Position numbers and translations under genes: made by a program
Shown: positions 51,835 through 59,613 of the stretch, in pieces
Numbering within the stretch: the stretch's first letter is position 1
Layout: every line of letters begins with the position of its first letter
Source of the DNA: Lewinella sp. W8
Lineage (GTDB): Bacteria > Bacteroidota > Bacteroidia > Chitinophagales > Saprospiraceae
Reading direction: 5' to 3'
Length of the DNA: 64,000 bases
NCBI RefSeq assembly: GCF_004375085.3
Contig: NZ_SNAQ03000022.1
Span: 1 to 64,000, forward strand
The notes under the pieces: model-generated
Told to the model about the DNA's origin: nothing
The model's input: only the letters and a program-made list of their open reading frames with translations
Databases searched by the model: none

Positions 51835-52329
51835 ATGACGGCAAAGATCGGACTGGAAGACGTACGCTTTCACGCGCCCCACGGGTTTTACGAGGAGGAA
51901 CACCTGATGGGTAATGAATTCAGTATTGACGTAGAAGTGGAAGCCTCCATTACCGGGGCAGCCCATAATGATGATCTGGGTGGCACGGTGAATTACGCAA
52001 CCATATATTATCTATTGCAGGCAGAGATGAAGAAACCTACCCAATTACTGGAGGCCCTGGCTTACCGCATGGGAAACCGCATTCTGCAGCAATTCGACGG
52101 GGTAAAGTCCGTACGCCTACGACTACGAAAGCTCCACCCACCGCTGGGGGGTAAAGTGGGGGCCGCGGTCGTTGAAATAAATCTCGGAGGGGCCGGAGGA
52201 GGCCCCATGCCGCCTCAGCGGCAAATGACCTTCGAGGATGAAGGTGATTTCGATGATGACTTCGACGATGATTTTGACGATGACGGAGGTTACGAAGGTC
52301 TGGACCTAAGTGGATTTAACCTGGGATAA
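51835..52329 (+). CDS. folB: Dihydroneopterin aldolase with acidic C-terminal tail
   Basis: 164 aa. The first about 120 residues are a normal FolB: 'IGLEDVRFHAPHGFYEEEHLMGNEFSIDVEV', 'GTVNYATIYYLLQ', 'LLEALAYRMGNRIL' and 'VRLRLRKLHPPLGGKVG', including the catalytic Glu and Lys regions. It converts dihydroneopterin to hydroxymethyl-dihydropterin in folate synthesis. Residues about 121-164 add a tail with 'GGAGGG' and repeated DDDFDDDF, ending 'LDLSGFNLG', which is not part of the enzyme fold. TAACTTTC, one mismatch to the promoter box, lies 5 bases before the ATG. Confidence 0.9.
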   Translation: MTAKIGLEDVRFHAPHGFYEEEHLMGNEFSIDVEVEASITGAAHNDDLGGTVNYATIYYLLQAEMKKPTQLLEALAYRMGNRILQQFDGVKSVRLRLRKLHPPLGGKVGAAVVEINLGGAGGGPMPPQRQMTFEDEGDFDDDFDDDFDDDGGYEGLDLSGFNLG

Positions 52330-52435
52330 GGGTAGAATTGCCGAGTCTATCGACAACAGAGTTTTCATTTCGGGCCACAACTTTTTCATTGAAAAATAGT
52401 TATACAATCACACGAAAGAGCTTGACTAACAATAC

Positions 52436-52499
52436 TTGATAGTCATACTATTGTAAAAGCGAGTATAACTTTCCAGTTTTGATAGTAAAACTATCAAAA
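52436..52499. promoter_or_regulatory. Two operator-like dyads upstream of carbonic anhydrase
   Basis: TTGATAGT-AAA-ACTATCAA (52479-52497, extended to a 10-bp perfect arm at 52477-52499) is preceded 43 bases upstream by TTGATAGT-CAT-ACTATTG (52436-52453). Identical half-sites and 43-bp centre-to-centre spacing (about four helical turns) suggest paired binding of one dimeric regulator. The AT-rich block 52330-52571 holds no gene. Confidence 0.6.
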
Positions 52500-52571
52500 T
52501 TCACGAACAACTTTCCTCGGGGGTAGTTTCTGCTGGTGAATACACTAATCATCACAACCAAATTCCCCCAA

Positions 52572-53360
52572 ATGAAACCATTGTTTCGAAATTCATTCCT
52601 GCTCCTGTTGCTCCTGATCGGAACGACTTCCCTGAGCGCCCAGCAAACCGCAACGATCAACCGCTTACTCAAAGTGGAACCCCGGCAATACTTTGCCGAC
52701 CGCGACAGCGCCTACCTGGACCCCTACTACGGCTTGAAGAAGCTCATTTACGGCAACCGTCGTTTCGCCGAAAACAAGAGCATCAAGCCCCGACAAACGG
52801 ATGCGGACCTCAAAAACAACGAATTAGGTCAAAAGCCCTTCGCCACCATCATCGGATGTGCCGACAGCCGGGTGCCCAACGAGATCATTTTTGATCAGGG
52901 TGTTGGCGACCTCTTCATCACCAGAACCGCCGGCCAGGTAATGGCGGAAGCCTCCTACGGCACCATCGAATACGCCACGGCCGTACTCAACACCCGCCTG
53001 ATCGTAGTCCTGGGGCACGAATCCTGCGGAGCCGTGCAGGCCGCCATGAAGCTGCCCGAAAACCCACCCGGACACGTCGTAACGCTCATCAACGCCATCA
53101 AGCCCGCATCCCTGTACGCCAAAAAGGTTGGCGGTGACGACAAGGAAACCCTTGACCTGGCCGTGCGTCGCAACGTAATCGAGCAGGTCAACGAGCTGCG
53201 GGGACTGGAGCCCGTACTCAGCCGGCAGTTCGACCGCGGTGAGGTACTGATCGTCGGTGCCGTATACAATTTACACACCGGCGCGGTCGAATTTATCGAG
53301 GAGACCATTACGAGCTTACCCAAGTTCCAGGAGGGGCTAACCGCCGATTCCGAAAAGTAA
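52572..53360 (+). CDS. Exported beta-carbonic anhydrase
   Basis: 262 aa from the ATG at 52572 (MKPLFRNSFLLLLLLIG), with a signal peptide ending LSAQQ; the longer frame from 52536 hides this signal. Zinc ligands are in 'IIGCADSRVP' (Cys, and the Asp-Arg pair) and 'VLGHESCGAV' (His and Cys). 'GDLFITRTAGQV' and 'SYGTIEYATAVL' are also conserved. It interconverts CO2 and bicarbonate, here probably in the periplasm, which is less common than the cytoplasmic type. It is preceded by the twin dyads and followed by a terminator. Confidence 0.93.
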   Translation: MKPLFRNSFLLLLLLIGTTSLSAQQTATINRLLKVEPRQYFADRDSAYLDPYYGLKKLIYGNRRFAENKSIKPRQTDADLKNNELGQKPFATIIGCADSRVPNEIIFDQGVGDLFITRTAGQVMAEASYGTIEYATAVLNTRLIVVLGHESCGAVQAAMKLPENPPGHVVTLINAIKPASLYAKKVGGDDKETLDLAVRRNVIEQVNELRGLEPVLSRQFDRGEVLIVGAVYNLHTGAVEFIEETITSLPKFQEGLTADSEK

Positions 53361-53379
53361 TCCTTCCTAATTCAGCGAA

Positions 53380-53417
53380 TGCCCGACAGTATCGCGTATA
53401 CTGTCGGGCATTTTATT
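53380..53417 (+). terminator. Intrinsic terminator after carbonic anhydrase
   Basis: GCCCGACAGTAT (53381-53392) pairs perfectly with ATACTGTCGGGC (53398-53409) and is followed by ATTTTATT. Confidence 0.88.
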
Positions 53418-53445
53418 CCCCCAACTCCTAATTCTTACAATTATC

Positions 53446-54147
53446 ATGAAAAAGCTACTCATCGTCACCGTACTCGCGGTGTTCTGCAGTCCGTTATTTG
53501 CTCAGGGTGGTCCGGATGAAGACCAGCTCGGCAGCTGGTATATGTACTTCTATAACGCCACCTTCGGTGATGGCCCTTTCGGTATTCAGGGAGACTTCCA
53601 GTACCGTGCCTGGGACCAACTCGGCGACATGGAGCAATTGCTGCTGCGCAGCGGCCTGACCTACAAACCGGAGAACGCCAATATTCTCTTCACCCTGGGT
53701 TACGCCAACATTACCACCGGAGCCTTTGGCGAAAGTGATGCCACCATCGGGGAGAACCGGATTTATCAAGAAGCCCTGCTTCCCCAAAAGGTTGGGACCC
53801 GCTTTCTCCTCACGCACCGATTCCGCTATGAGCAGCGGTGGGTCGATGACCAGGATTTGCGGACGCGCTTCCGCTACAACCTCTTCCTGAACGTACTCCT
53901 CAACAAGGACAAGCTCGAGAAGCAGGCCGTTTATCTGGCCCTCTACAATGAATTATTCATCAACGGAGAAACGGAAATTGGTGACGGGCGTACGGTACAA
54001 CTGTTTGACCGTAACCGCACGTACCTGGGCCTGGGCTACAGTCTCTCCGATCAAGTGCGCGTACAAATCGGCGCCATGCGACAGACCACCGTTAACTGGG
54101 CCAAATGGCAGACCCAGCTCAGTCTGCACCACAATTTGACCCTCTAA
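53446..54147 (+). CDS. DUF2490-family outer-membrane protein
   Basis: 233 aa with a signal peptide ending LFAQ. 'QLGSWYMYFYNATFG', 'GIQGDFQYRAWDQLGDMEQLLLRSGLTY', 'FLLTHRFRYEQRWV' and 'RFRYNLFLNVLLN' are DUF2490 hallmarks, and the C-terminal strand 'WQTQLSLHHNLTL' closes a predicted barrel. It is an outer-membrane barrel of unknown substrate. A terminator separates it from the carbonic anhydrase. Confidence 0.88.
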   Translation: MKKLLIVTVLAVFCSPLFAQGGPDEDQLGSWYMYFYNATFGDGPFGIQGDFQYRAWDQLGDMEQLLLRSGLTYKPENANILFTLGYANITTGAFGESDATIGENRIYQEALLPQKVGTRFLLTHRFRYEQRWVDDQDLRTRFRYNLFLNVLLNKDKLEKQAVYLALYNELFINGETEIGDGRTVQLFDRNRTYLGLGYSLSDQVRVQIGAMRQTTVNWAKWQTQLSLHHNLTL

Positions 54148-54300
54148 GCCGGAGCCAGCGAACCAAAGGAAGGACCAGGAAGGTTTATTAAGAATATCCA
54201 AAGCCCGCACGAGAGCCGTTACTTATTTTCGTTCTTCTCGTCAGCTAACTGTGGGCCGCCCCCGGGTACCCCACCATCATTCTAATAAATCTTTTCATCG

Positions 54301-55023
54301 ATGAACCGCCGTTTATTACTCCTGGTCCTTCCTTTTCTACTGTTTGGGTGCACCAGTCAACAAATCAACCAAACCCTCAACACCGTACTCGGAGGCACCG
54401 GGGGGCTCACCTCCGAAGACATCGCCAACGGTCTGAAAGAAGCGCTCCGGATCGGAGCACAGAAGGGCGCCAGCGACCTTTCCACCGACGGCGGATATTT
54501 TGACGATCTTGCCTACCGCATCCTCCTGCCCGAAGAAGCCCGCAAGGTAACCGACCGGCTGCAGGGCGTTCCCGGCTTCCGGGACCTGGAAGAGGTCGTC
54601 ATCCGAAAAATCAATCAGGGCGCGGAAGACGCCGCCCGATCAGCGGCCCCCATCTTCGTGGAAGCCATCCGCCAAATGACCATTCAGGATGCCCTCAACA
54701 TCCTCAAGGGCGACAAGCACGCCGCAACGCAGTACCTTCAGCGAACCACCTACGACCGGCTGTACGGAGAATTCAACCCTGTCATCCAGAATTCGCTGGC
54801 CAAATTTGACGCCGATAAGGTCTGGGGGGATGCCGCCAACGCCTACAACAACTTCCCACTGACGCGGGAACCCGTCAACACTGACCTGGCCGATCACGTC
54901 ACCCAGCGGGCACTGGACGGCCTCTTCCGAAAGGTAGCCCTCGAGGAAGAAAACATCCGCGCCAACATCGCCGCACGTACCTCCGAACTACTTCGCCGGG
55001 TATTTGCCCTGCAGGATTCGTAG
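54301..55023 (+). CDS. DUF4197 lipoprotein
   Basis: 240 aa. The lipobox is 'LLLVLPFLLFGCTS'. 'LTSEDIANGLKEALRIGAQKGASDLS', 'LLPEEARKV', 'FVEAIRQMTIQDALNILKGDKHAATQYLQ' and 'KVWGDAANAYNNFPL' are typical of DUF4197, a helical periplasmic family. Function unknown. It is followed closely by the metallopeptidase gene. Confidence 0.9.
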   Translation: MNRRLLLLVLPFLLFGCTSQQINQTLNTVLGGTGGLTSEDIANGLKEALRIGAQKGASDLSTDGGYFDDLAYRILLPEEARKVTDRLQGVPGFRDLEEVVIRKINQGAEDAARSAAPIFVEAIRQMTIQDALNILKGDKHAATQYLQRTTYDRLYGEFNPVIQNSLAKFDADKVWGDAANAYNNFPLTREPVNTDLADHVTQRALDGLFRKVALEEENIRANIAARTSELLRRVFALQDS

Positions 55024-55058
55024 CTTAGCCCCATCACCCATCAATCACTCCGAGAGAT

Positions 55059-55940
55059 ATGAAACTTCAAGGAAAAGAAGGCAGTCGTAACATTGACGAC
55101 CGTCGTGGAAACCGTGGCCGCGGAATGAGTGGTCGGACCAAAACCGCCGGAGGCTTTGGCCTGGGCACCCTGATCATCGTCATCATTGTACTGCTGATGG
55201 GTGGAGATCCTTCGGAGCTGCTGGAATCGTCGGGAGGCGCGGCGGCACCCGCGCCCGCGCAGACCACCGGCGGCGTAGTGGAAGAAACCACGAACGCCCA
55301 GATCGTCTCCGTCACCCTGCGCGACACCGAAAAACTCTGGGGCCAGAAATTCCCCCAGGAATTCGGCCGCAATTACCAGGAACCCACGCTCGTCCTCTTC
55401 GACGGCCAGACCAGCTCAGCCTGTGGTTTTGCCAGCGCAGCCACCGGGCCCTTCTACTGCCCGGCAGATAAACAGGTATACATCGACCTGTCGTTCGCCG
55501 ACTTATTGCGGCGGCGGTTTGGTGCCCCGGGCGACTTTGCCCTCGCCTACGTGGTGGCCCATGAGGTCGGGCACCACATCCAAAACCAGCTTGGATACAG
55601 TCAGCAGGTCAGTCAGGCGCGTCGTCGGATGCGGGAAAAGGACGCCAACGCCATGTCCGTGCGCCTCGAATTGCAGGCCGACTACCTGGCCGGCGTTTGG
55701 GCCCATTATGCAGACCGGTATTCCGATCTGCTCAGCGACGGGGATATTGAGGAAGCCATCCAGGCGGCCTCGGCCATCGGGGATGACAAAATCCAGAAAC
55801 AGAGCCAGGGCTACGTGGTACCGGACAGCTTCACCCACGGCACTTCCGCCCAGCGGGTCCGGTACTTCACCGCAGGCTACCGCAGCGGAGATGCCAGCAA
55901 GAAATCGCTGGATTACTTCTTCCAGGCCCGCGAACTTTAA
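55059..55940 (+). CDS. Neutral zinc metallopeptidase (YpfJ family)
   Basis: 293 aa. A glycine/arginine-rich cytoplasmic N-terminus, one membrane helix at about 36-48 ('LGTLIIVIIVLLMGG') and an Ala/Pro linker precede the catalytic domain. The active site is 'VVAHEVGHHIQNQLG', with the downstream ligand region 'LELQADYLAGVWAHY'. 'ACGFASAATGPFYCPAD' carries two conserved cysteines. Native substrate unknown. It ends at a strong bidirectional terminator. Confidence 0.93.
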   Translation: MKLQGKEGSRNIDDRRGNRGRGMSGRTKTAGGFGLGTLIIVIIVLLMGGDPSELLESSGGAAAPAPAQTTGGVVEETTNAQIVSVTLRDTEKLWGQKFPQEFGRNYQEPTLVLFDGQTSSACGFASAATGPFYCPADKQVYIDLSFADLLRRRFGAPGDFALAYVVAHEVGHHIQNQLGYSQQVSQARRRMREKDANAMSVRLELQADYLAGVWAHYADRYSDLLSDGDIEEAIQAASAIGDDKIQKQSQGYVVPDSFTHGTSAQRVRYFTAGYRSGDASKKSLDYFFQAREL

Positions 55941-55954
55941 CCGTAGTCTCCGAA

Positions 55955-55994
55955 TAAAAAAAGCGGAAGCGATCAGATCGCTTCCGCTTTTTTT
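55955..55994. terminator. Bidirectional intrinsic terminator
   Basis: AAAAAAAGCGGAAGCGATC and its exact complement flank a single A, giving T tracts on both strands. It serves the metallopeptidase gene (+) and the converging thioesterase gene (-), whose stop at 55993 lies inside it. Confidence 0.93.
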
Positions 55995-56757
55995 ATTCCA
56001 GGGGTTGCCACCGCGTATCCATGGTCGCCAGCACCTCCTCACCGCGCAAAAGCACGTGTTGATGATGGTGGGTGGCCGTATCCGTTTGCACCCCGGCCCG
56101 TACCTTTTCGCCGTAACGGGCTTCGCGGTGGTAGGCGATCATGATGCGCGTGGGAAGGTGCCCCAGCAGGTAGTCGTGCCCGAGGGGCTCCAGCATCAAC
56201 TCGGGGAAAACCGGATTAGTGAGGTGGTCATTGAAGTCCAGCTGGTAAAACGCTACCCGGGAATCAATGGTCGCGTCTACGGAGCTTGGTGGCGGCACCT
56301 TTTCGAGGGGACGTGGCAGGTGCGCGGACGCAGGTGCCAGGTCTTTTTTCAGGGCAGCCACGCGCTCGGGTATTGGCTTCAGACGCCGATTGGCGACGTC
56401 CATGATCAGCCAGGCGGTCGTGGCCGAGATGATGCGGTTACCCGCTTCGTCCAGCAGGTGAAAGTCGCGGAAGGTCTGCAGCTTTCCCGCAAAGCCGGTC
56501 GGGGCCGTCAGCACCCGAATCCGTTCCCCCAGCCTTGGCCATCGCTGGCAGTCGATGTTCTGCCGACGCAGAACCCAGGATAACCCGTAGGCCTCCATCA
56601 GTTCGGGGCTAGAAATGTTCAGCCGCACCGTATTTCTCATGGCCGCCTCCTGCAACATCCTGATGAGGTGTGGCGGGGTCAGGTGTTGGTGGGGGCCGAC
56701 GGCCGCGGCCGCTACCCGGAAATCCAGCAATTCGTGTAGGGGGGATTGCTCAAGCAA
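55993..56757 (-). CDS. Acyl-[acyl-carrier-protein] thioesterase
   Basis: 254 aa from a TTG at 56757. That start is chosen because 'ELLDFRVAAAAVGPHQHLTPPHLIRMLQEAA' is the normal first strand and helix of the family, whereas the first ATG (56640) would remove it, and the frame further upstream (to 56967) is antisense to another gene. 'GLSWVLRRQNIDCQRWPRLGERI' and the second hot-dog 'LDFNDHLTNPVFPE' (catalytic N/H region) fit the FatA-like family. It releases fatty acids from ACP. The interdomain linker 'ALKKDLAPASAHLPRPLEK' contains two copies of the dispersed GCACCTGC motif (56316-56323 and 56330-56337). Confidence 0.85.
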   Translation of the reverse strand: MLEQSPLHELLDFRVAAAAVGPHQHLTPPHLIRMLQEAAMRNTVRLNISSPELMEAYGLSWVLRRQNIDCQRWPRLGERIRVLTAPTGFAGKLQTFRDFHLLDEAGNRIISATTAWLIMDVANRRLKPIPERVAALKKDLAPASAHLPRPLEKVPPPSSVDATIDSRVAFYQLDFNDHLTNPVFPELMLEPLGHDYLLGHLPTRIMIAYHREARYGEKVRAGVQTDTATHHHQHVLLRGEEVLATMDTRWQPLE

Positions 56758-56776
56758 ACTTTTGTGTTTAAATTTG
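56746..56776 (+). promoter_or_regulatory. Promoter of the 182-aa orphan gene
   Basis: TTG (56746-56748), a 20-base spacer and TAAATTTG (56769-56776) match the full Bacteroidota promoter (TTTG near -33, TAnnTTTG near -7). The ATG follows after 14 bases. The promoter overlaps the 5' end of the divergent thioesterase gene. Confidence 0.65.
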
Positions 56777-56790
56777 TAAAAAACCAAACA

Positions 56791-57339
56791 ATGAGTGGCA
56801 AAGCAACCGCCCGCCTGGGAGGCCGCCCGGTATTCATTGCTAATTACCGCAGTGACGCGGCACCTGCGGCCTCGCCAAAATCGGAAGCGCACTCCCCAGC
56901 GGCCCAAACGACCGTGGACGCGTTCTCCGGGGCCAACTTCTCCCCGGAAAGCAGAGAGGTTCCGCACTCCCGGCGCGGCTTAAGGTACAATTTTCCCACC
57001 GAGCCCGGAGAGGTCGAGGGAGGCCATTCCGACGGATACTGCTTTCGCATGGTGTTTGCCGGAGGGCGCTACGAAAATAGCTACCAAATGGTCCGGGCTT
57101 TTTTGCTTGAACAGGGGTACGCAGCGACCCCGATCCCGCAAACTGCGGAAGAATTATCCTATTTCCGACTCCCCCAAAAACTCCGTCACCAGCTTTCCCT
57201 TTTTGGGGAAGACGGATACGTCCACAATCCGGTAAAAATCCTGTATCCCCCTCCCGGCGGCCGGCGGGGAAGTCTCATTTTAGAGTTGTACCACGAGGCA
57301 GCGAAAGACCATTTGCTGCGTTTTCATCGGCGAAAATGA
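56791..57339 (+). CDS. Hypothetical protein, no recognised family
   Basis: 182 aa from the ATG at 56791 (MSGKATARLGGRPVF), supported by a well-placed promoter. The N-terminal half is low-complexity ('RSDAAPAASPKSEAHSPAAQT') and carries a dispersed GCACCTGC copy at 56860-56867. The C-terminal half looks folded ('YCFRMVFAGGRYENSYQMVRAFLLEQGY' and 'GYVHNPVKILYPP'). No signal peptide or membrane segment. I do not recognise the family. Confidence 0.7.
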   Translation: MSGKATARLGGRPVFIANYRSDAAPAASPKSEAHSPAAQTTVDAFSGANFSPESREVPHSRRGLRYNFPTEPGEVEGGHSDGYCFRMVFAGGRYENSYQMVRAFLLEQGYAATPIPQTAEELSYFRLPQKLRHQLSLFGEDGYVHNPVKILYPPPGGRRGSLILELYHEAAKDHLLRFHRRK

Positions 57340-57552
57340 GTATGAAAACAAAAAAAAAGCAGAAAAAAGGGGATATGTGGTAGGCAGTCCGTCGATAGTT
57401 ATGACAATTCCCCGCGAAACCACTAAAATTGTAGCTTCGTTCGGAAGGCTCCGAACAATTCCACGGACCATGCGATATACTTAATGTGGTTCGGAAAACC
57501 TTTCTACGGATCACTCACACACAAATTTCAACTTACGTCAAATCCAGCGCTA

Positions 57553-59175
57553 ATGCTTAAGCACTTACTTTTTGCCGTCGCCATGCTCACTTGTGCCAGC
57601 ATGTACGGTCAATTACAAAAACAATATCCCTGGGAATTTGGTCTTCAACTCGGAACCTCCAGCTACGGTGGTGATCTTTCCGAAAATGACCTGCCCCTAT
57701 TCAACGAACCGTCCATCAGCGCCGGCCTTATGGTCCGTCGTCGGATTGGAACGGCTCTGGCCCTCCGCCTTCACCTGATGTACGGTGGACTGAGCATTGA
57801 TGACGATGTAAACGCTGAACGTGGTTACTCCTTCAGTACCTCCGTCATCGAACCCGGTCTGATCCTCGAACTGGAACCCTTCGCCAAGAGTCGTTTCGGA
57901 GCTGACGGATTCAAGAAAATTCTTTCTCCCTACATCTCTGCGGGTGTTGCCTACGGTATCTGGGGAGACGTCGACACGGACTTTAACGGAGATAGCGGTA
58001 CGCCCATCAGCAACGACATGATGGCTGATGCCGACGATTCCGGCGGCATTGTTTTCCCGGTAGGTGTTGGTCTGAAGTACTACGTTTCTGAGCGTTCTTC
58101 TCTCGGTCTCGACTTCAGCGCACGCATTACCGGTGATGACCTGATCGACGGTGTCAGCGAGTCTGGCAACCCCGACGAAAATGACACCTACGGTTTCTTC
58201 GCCCTGACCTTTGCTACTGGCTTCGGCAAGCCCGACAGTGACAAAGACGGTATCGTTGACGAACTCGACGCCTGTCCCGAGGAGGCTGGTCCCGAATCTA
58301 CCATGGGCTGTCCTGACCAGGACGGTGACGGTGTTGCCGACAAAGACGACGCTTGTCCTACGGTTGCCGGTCTGGCGACCCTGATGGGTTGCCCCGACGG
58401 TGACGGTGATGGTGTTGCCGACAAAGACGATGACTGTCCTACCGAAGCCGGTGTGGCCAGCCTGAACGGCTGTCCTGACCAGGACGGTGACGGTGTTGCT
58501 GATAAAGATGATGCCTGTCCCACCGAAGCTGGTGTAGCCAGCCTGATGGGTTGCCCCGACGGTGACGGTGACGGCATTGCCGACAAAGACGATGACTGTC
58601 CTGCCGAAGCAGGTCCCGCTGCCCTGAACGGCTGCCCCGACCGCGACGGTGACGGTATTGCCGACAAAGACGACGAGTGTCCGGACGAAGCTGGTGTAGC
58701 CAGCCGCAACGGATGTCCTGAGCCCACCGAGCGCCCCGAGTCGCTAGAAGAGCGTATTGCTCGCTACAGCCAGCTGCTGGAAGGACAGGACTTCAACCAC
58801 ATCCGCGTGGACAGCGTGACGGGAACGATCGCCATCGACCGCATCTACTTCCCCACGGACGTATCCAGCCTGAACCGTCCTGACCGTCTCATCATTGAAG
58901 AGATTGATCGCTTCCTGGCGCTGCCCGGTGCTTCTGAATTCAGCATCCGCTACGAAGGCCACGCTGACCGTCGTGCTTCTGACGAGTACAACCAGCGTCT
59001 CTCCGAGCGTCGTGCCGGTTCCGCCGAGAAGTACAGCCTCGACAAAGGTGCTACTCAGGACAAACTGAGCACCATCGGCTTTGGTGAGCAGAAGCCCGTG
59101 GGCGAAACGCTGCGCGAAAACCGTGTGGTAATCCCCGTAGCTTCCGAGCCTACCCGGATGGTCACCGACAACTAA
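57553..59175 (+). CDS. OmpA-family outer-membrane protein with six TSP3 repeats
   Basis: 540 aa from the ATG at 57553 (MLKHLLFAVAMLTCASMYG), giving a signal peptide; the frame from 57484 adds a non-signal extension. Residues about 20-225 form a beta-barrel-like domain. Six 27-aa thrombospondin type 3 repeats follow (about 227-388; each PDxDGDGxxDxxDxCP...GC), which should bind calcium. The C-terminus is an OmpA-like domain ('IRYEGHADRRASDEYNQRLSERRAGSAEKY' and 'IGFGEQKPV') that normally binds peptidoglycan. Unusual point: the last segment reads 'ENRVVIPV' instead of the usual NRRV. It links the outer membrane to the cell wall. A terminator follows at 59227. Confidence 0.93.
   Translation: MLKHLLFAVAMLTCASMYGQLQKQYPWEFGLQLGTSSYGGDLSENDLPLFNEPSISAGLMVRRRIGTALALRLHLMYGGLSIDDDVNAERGYSFSTSVIEPGLILELEPFAKSRFGADGFKKILSPYISAGVAYGIWGDVDTDFNGDSGTPISNDMMADADDSGGIVFPVGVGLKYYVSERSSLGLDFSARITGDDLIDGVSESGNPDENDTYGFFALTFATGFGKPDSDKDGIVDELDACPEEAGPESTMGCPDQDGDGVADKDDACPTVAGLATLMGCPDGDGDGVADKDDDCPTEAGVASLNGCPDQDGDGVADKDDACPTEAGVASLMGCPDGDGDGIADKDDDCPAEAGPAALNGCPDRDGDGIADKDDECPDEAGVASRNGCPEPTERPESLEERIARYSQLLEGQDFNHIRVDSVTGTIAIDRIYFPTDVSSLNRPDRLIIEEIDRFLALPGASEFSIRYEGHADRRASDEYNQRLSERRAGSAEKYSLDKGATQDKLSTIGFGEQKPVGETLRENRVVIPVASEPTRMVTDN
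58231..58716 (+). repeat. Six in-frame 81-bp direct repeats (TSP3)
   Basis: Six consecutive 81-bp units encode the TSP3 repeats. Units 2-5 are the most alike, alternating 'PDQDGDG' and 'PDGDGDG' openings, which suggests duplication of a two-unit block and makes copy-number change by recombination plausible. Confidence 0.9.
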
Positions 59176-59226
59176 AGTAAACTACCCACCGCAACCGATC
59201 AGGAATGATCGGCGGGTGCATTGGGC

Positions 59227-59261
59227 GCCGCTTCCCTCCCGGAAGCGGCGTCCTTTTTTTT
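59227..59261 (+). terminator. Intrinsic terminator after the OmpA/TSP3 gene
   Basis: GCCGCTTCC (59227-59235) pairs with GGAAGCGGC (59241-59249), followed by CGTCC and a run of eight T. Confidence 0.9.
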
Positions 59262-59613
59262 GCCTTTTTGCGTCTGGCCGGATGGATTTCAGCGGGTCGG
59301 GCAAGCGCCCACTCCACCCCAACAAGGTAAACACTGGCTAAAAAGCGAATATTCGCCCATTTTCAAAATTTAGCGTCCACATAATTTGGAAAAAACACCC
59401 TGATCATTGCATTTTTGTACTCCTGCCGTCTTGTTTTTCAACAAGTTATCAAAGGCAGCATGGTATACTATCCTTCCAGAGGTCGCTTCTAATATACTTT
59501 GGTGGTTTCCACCACTCACGATCATGACTTACGGTAATTCTGTCGGGGCAGAAGGAGCCATGGATCAACCTGTTATTCAACGTCAAATCAAGAAAAGGGA
59601 AAAGCACTCAAAT

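Noticed and set aside
55423-56583. 386-codon plus-strand frame
   Set aside because: Out of frame with the metallopeptidase and antisense to the thioesterase; it reads through a strong bidirectional terminator.
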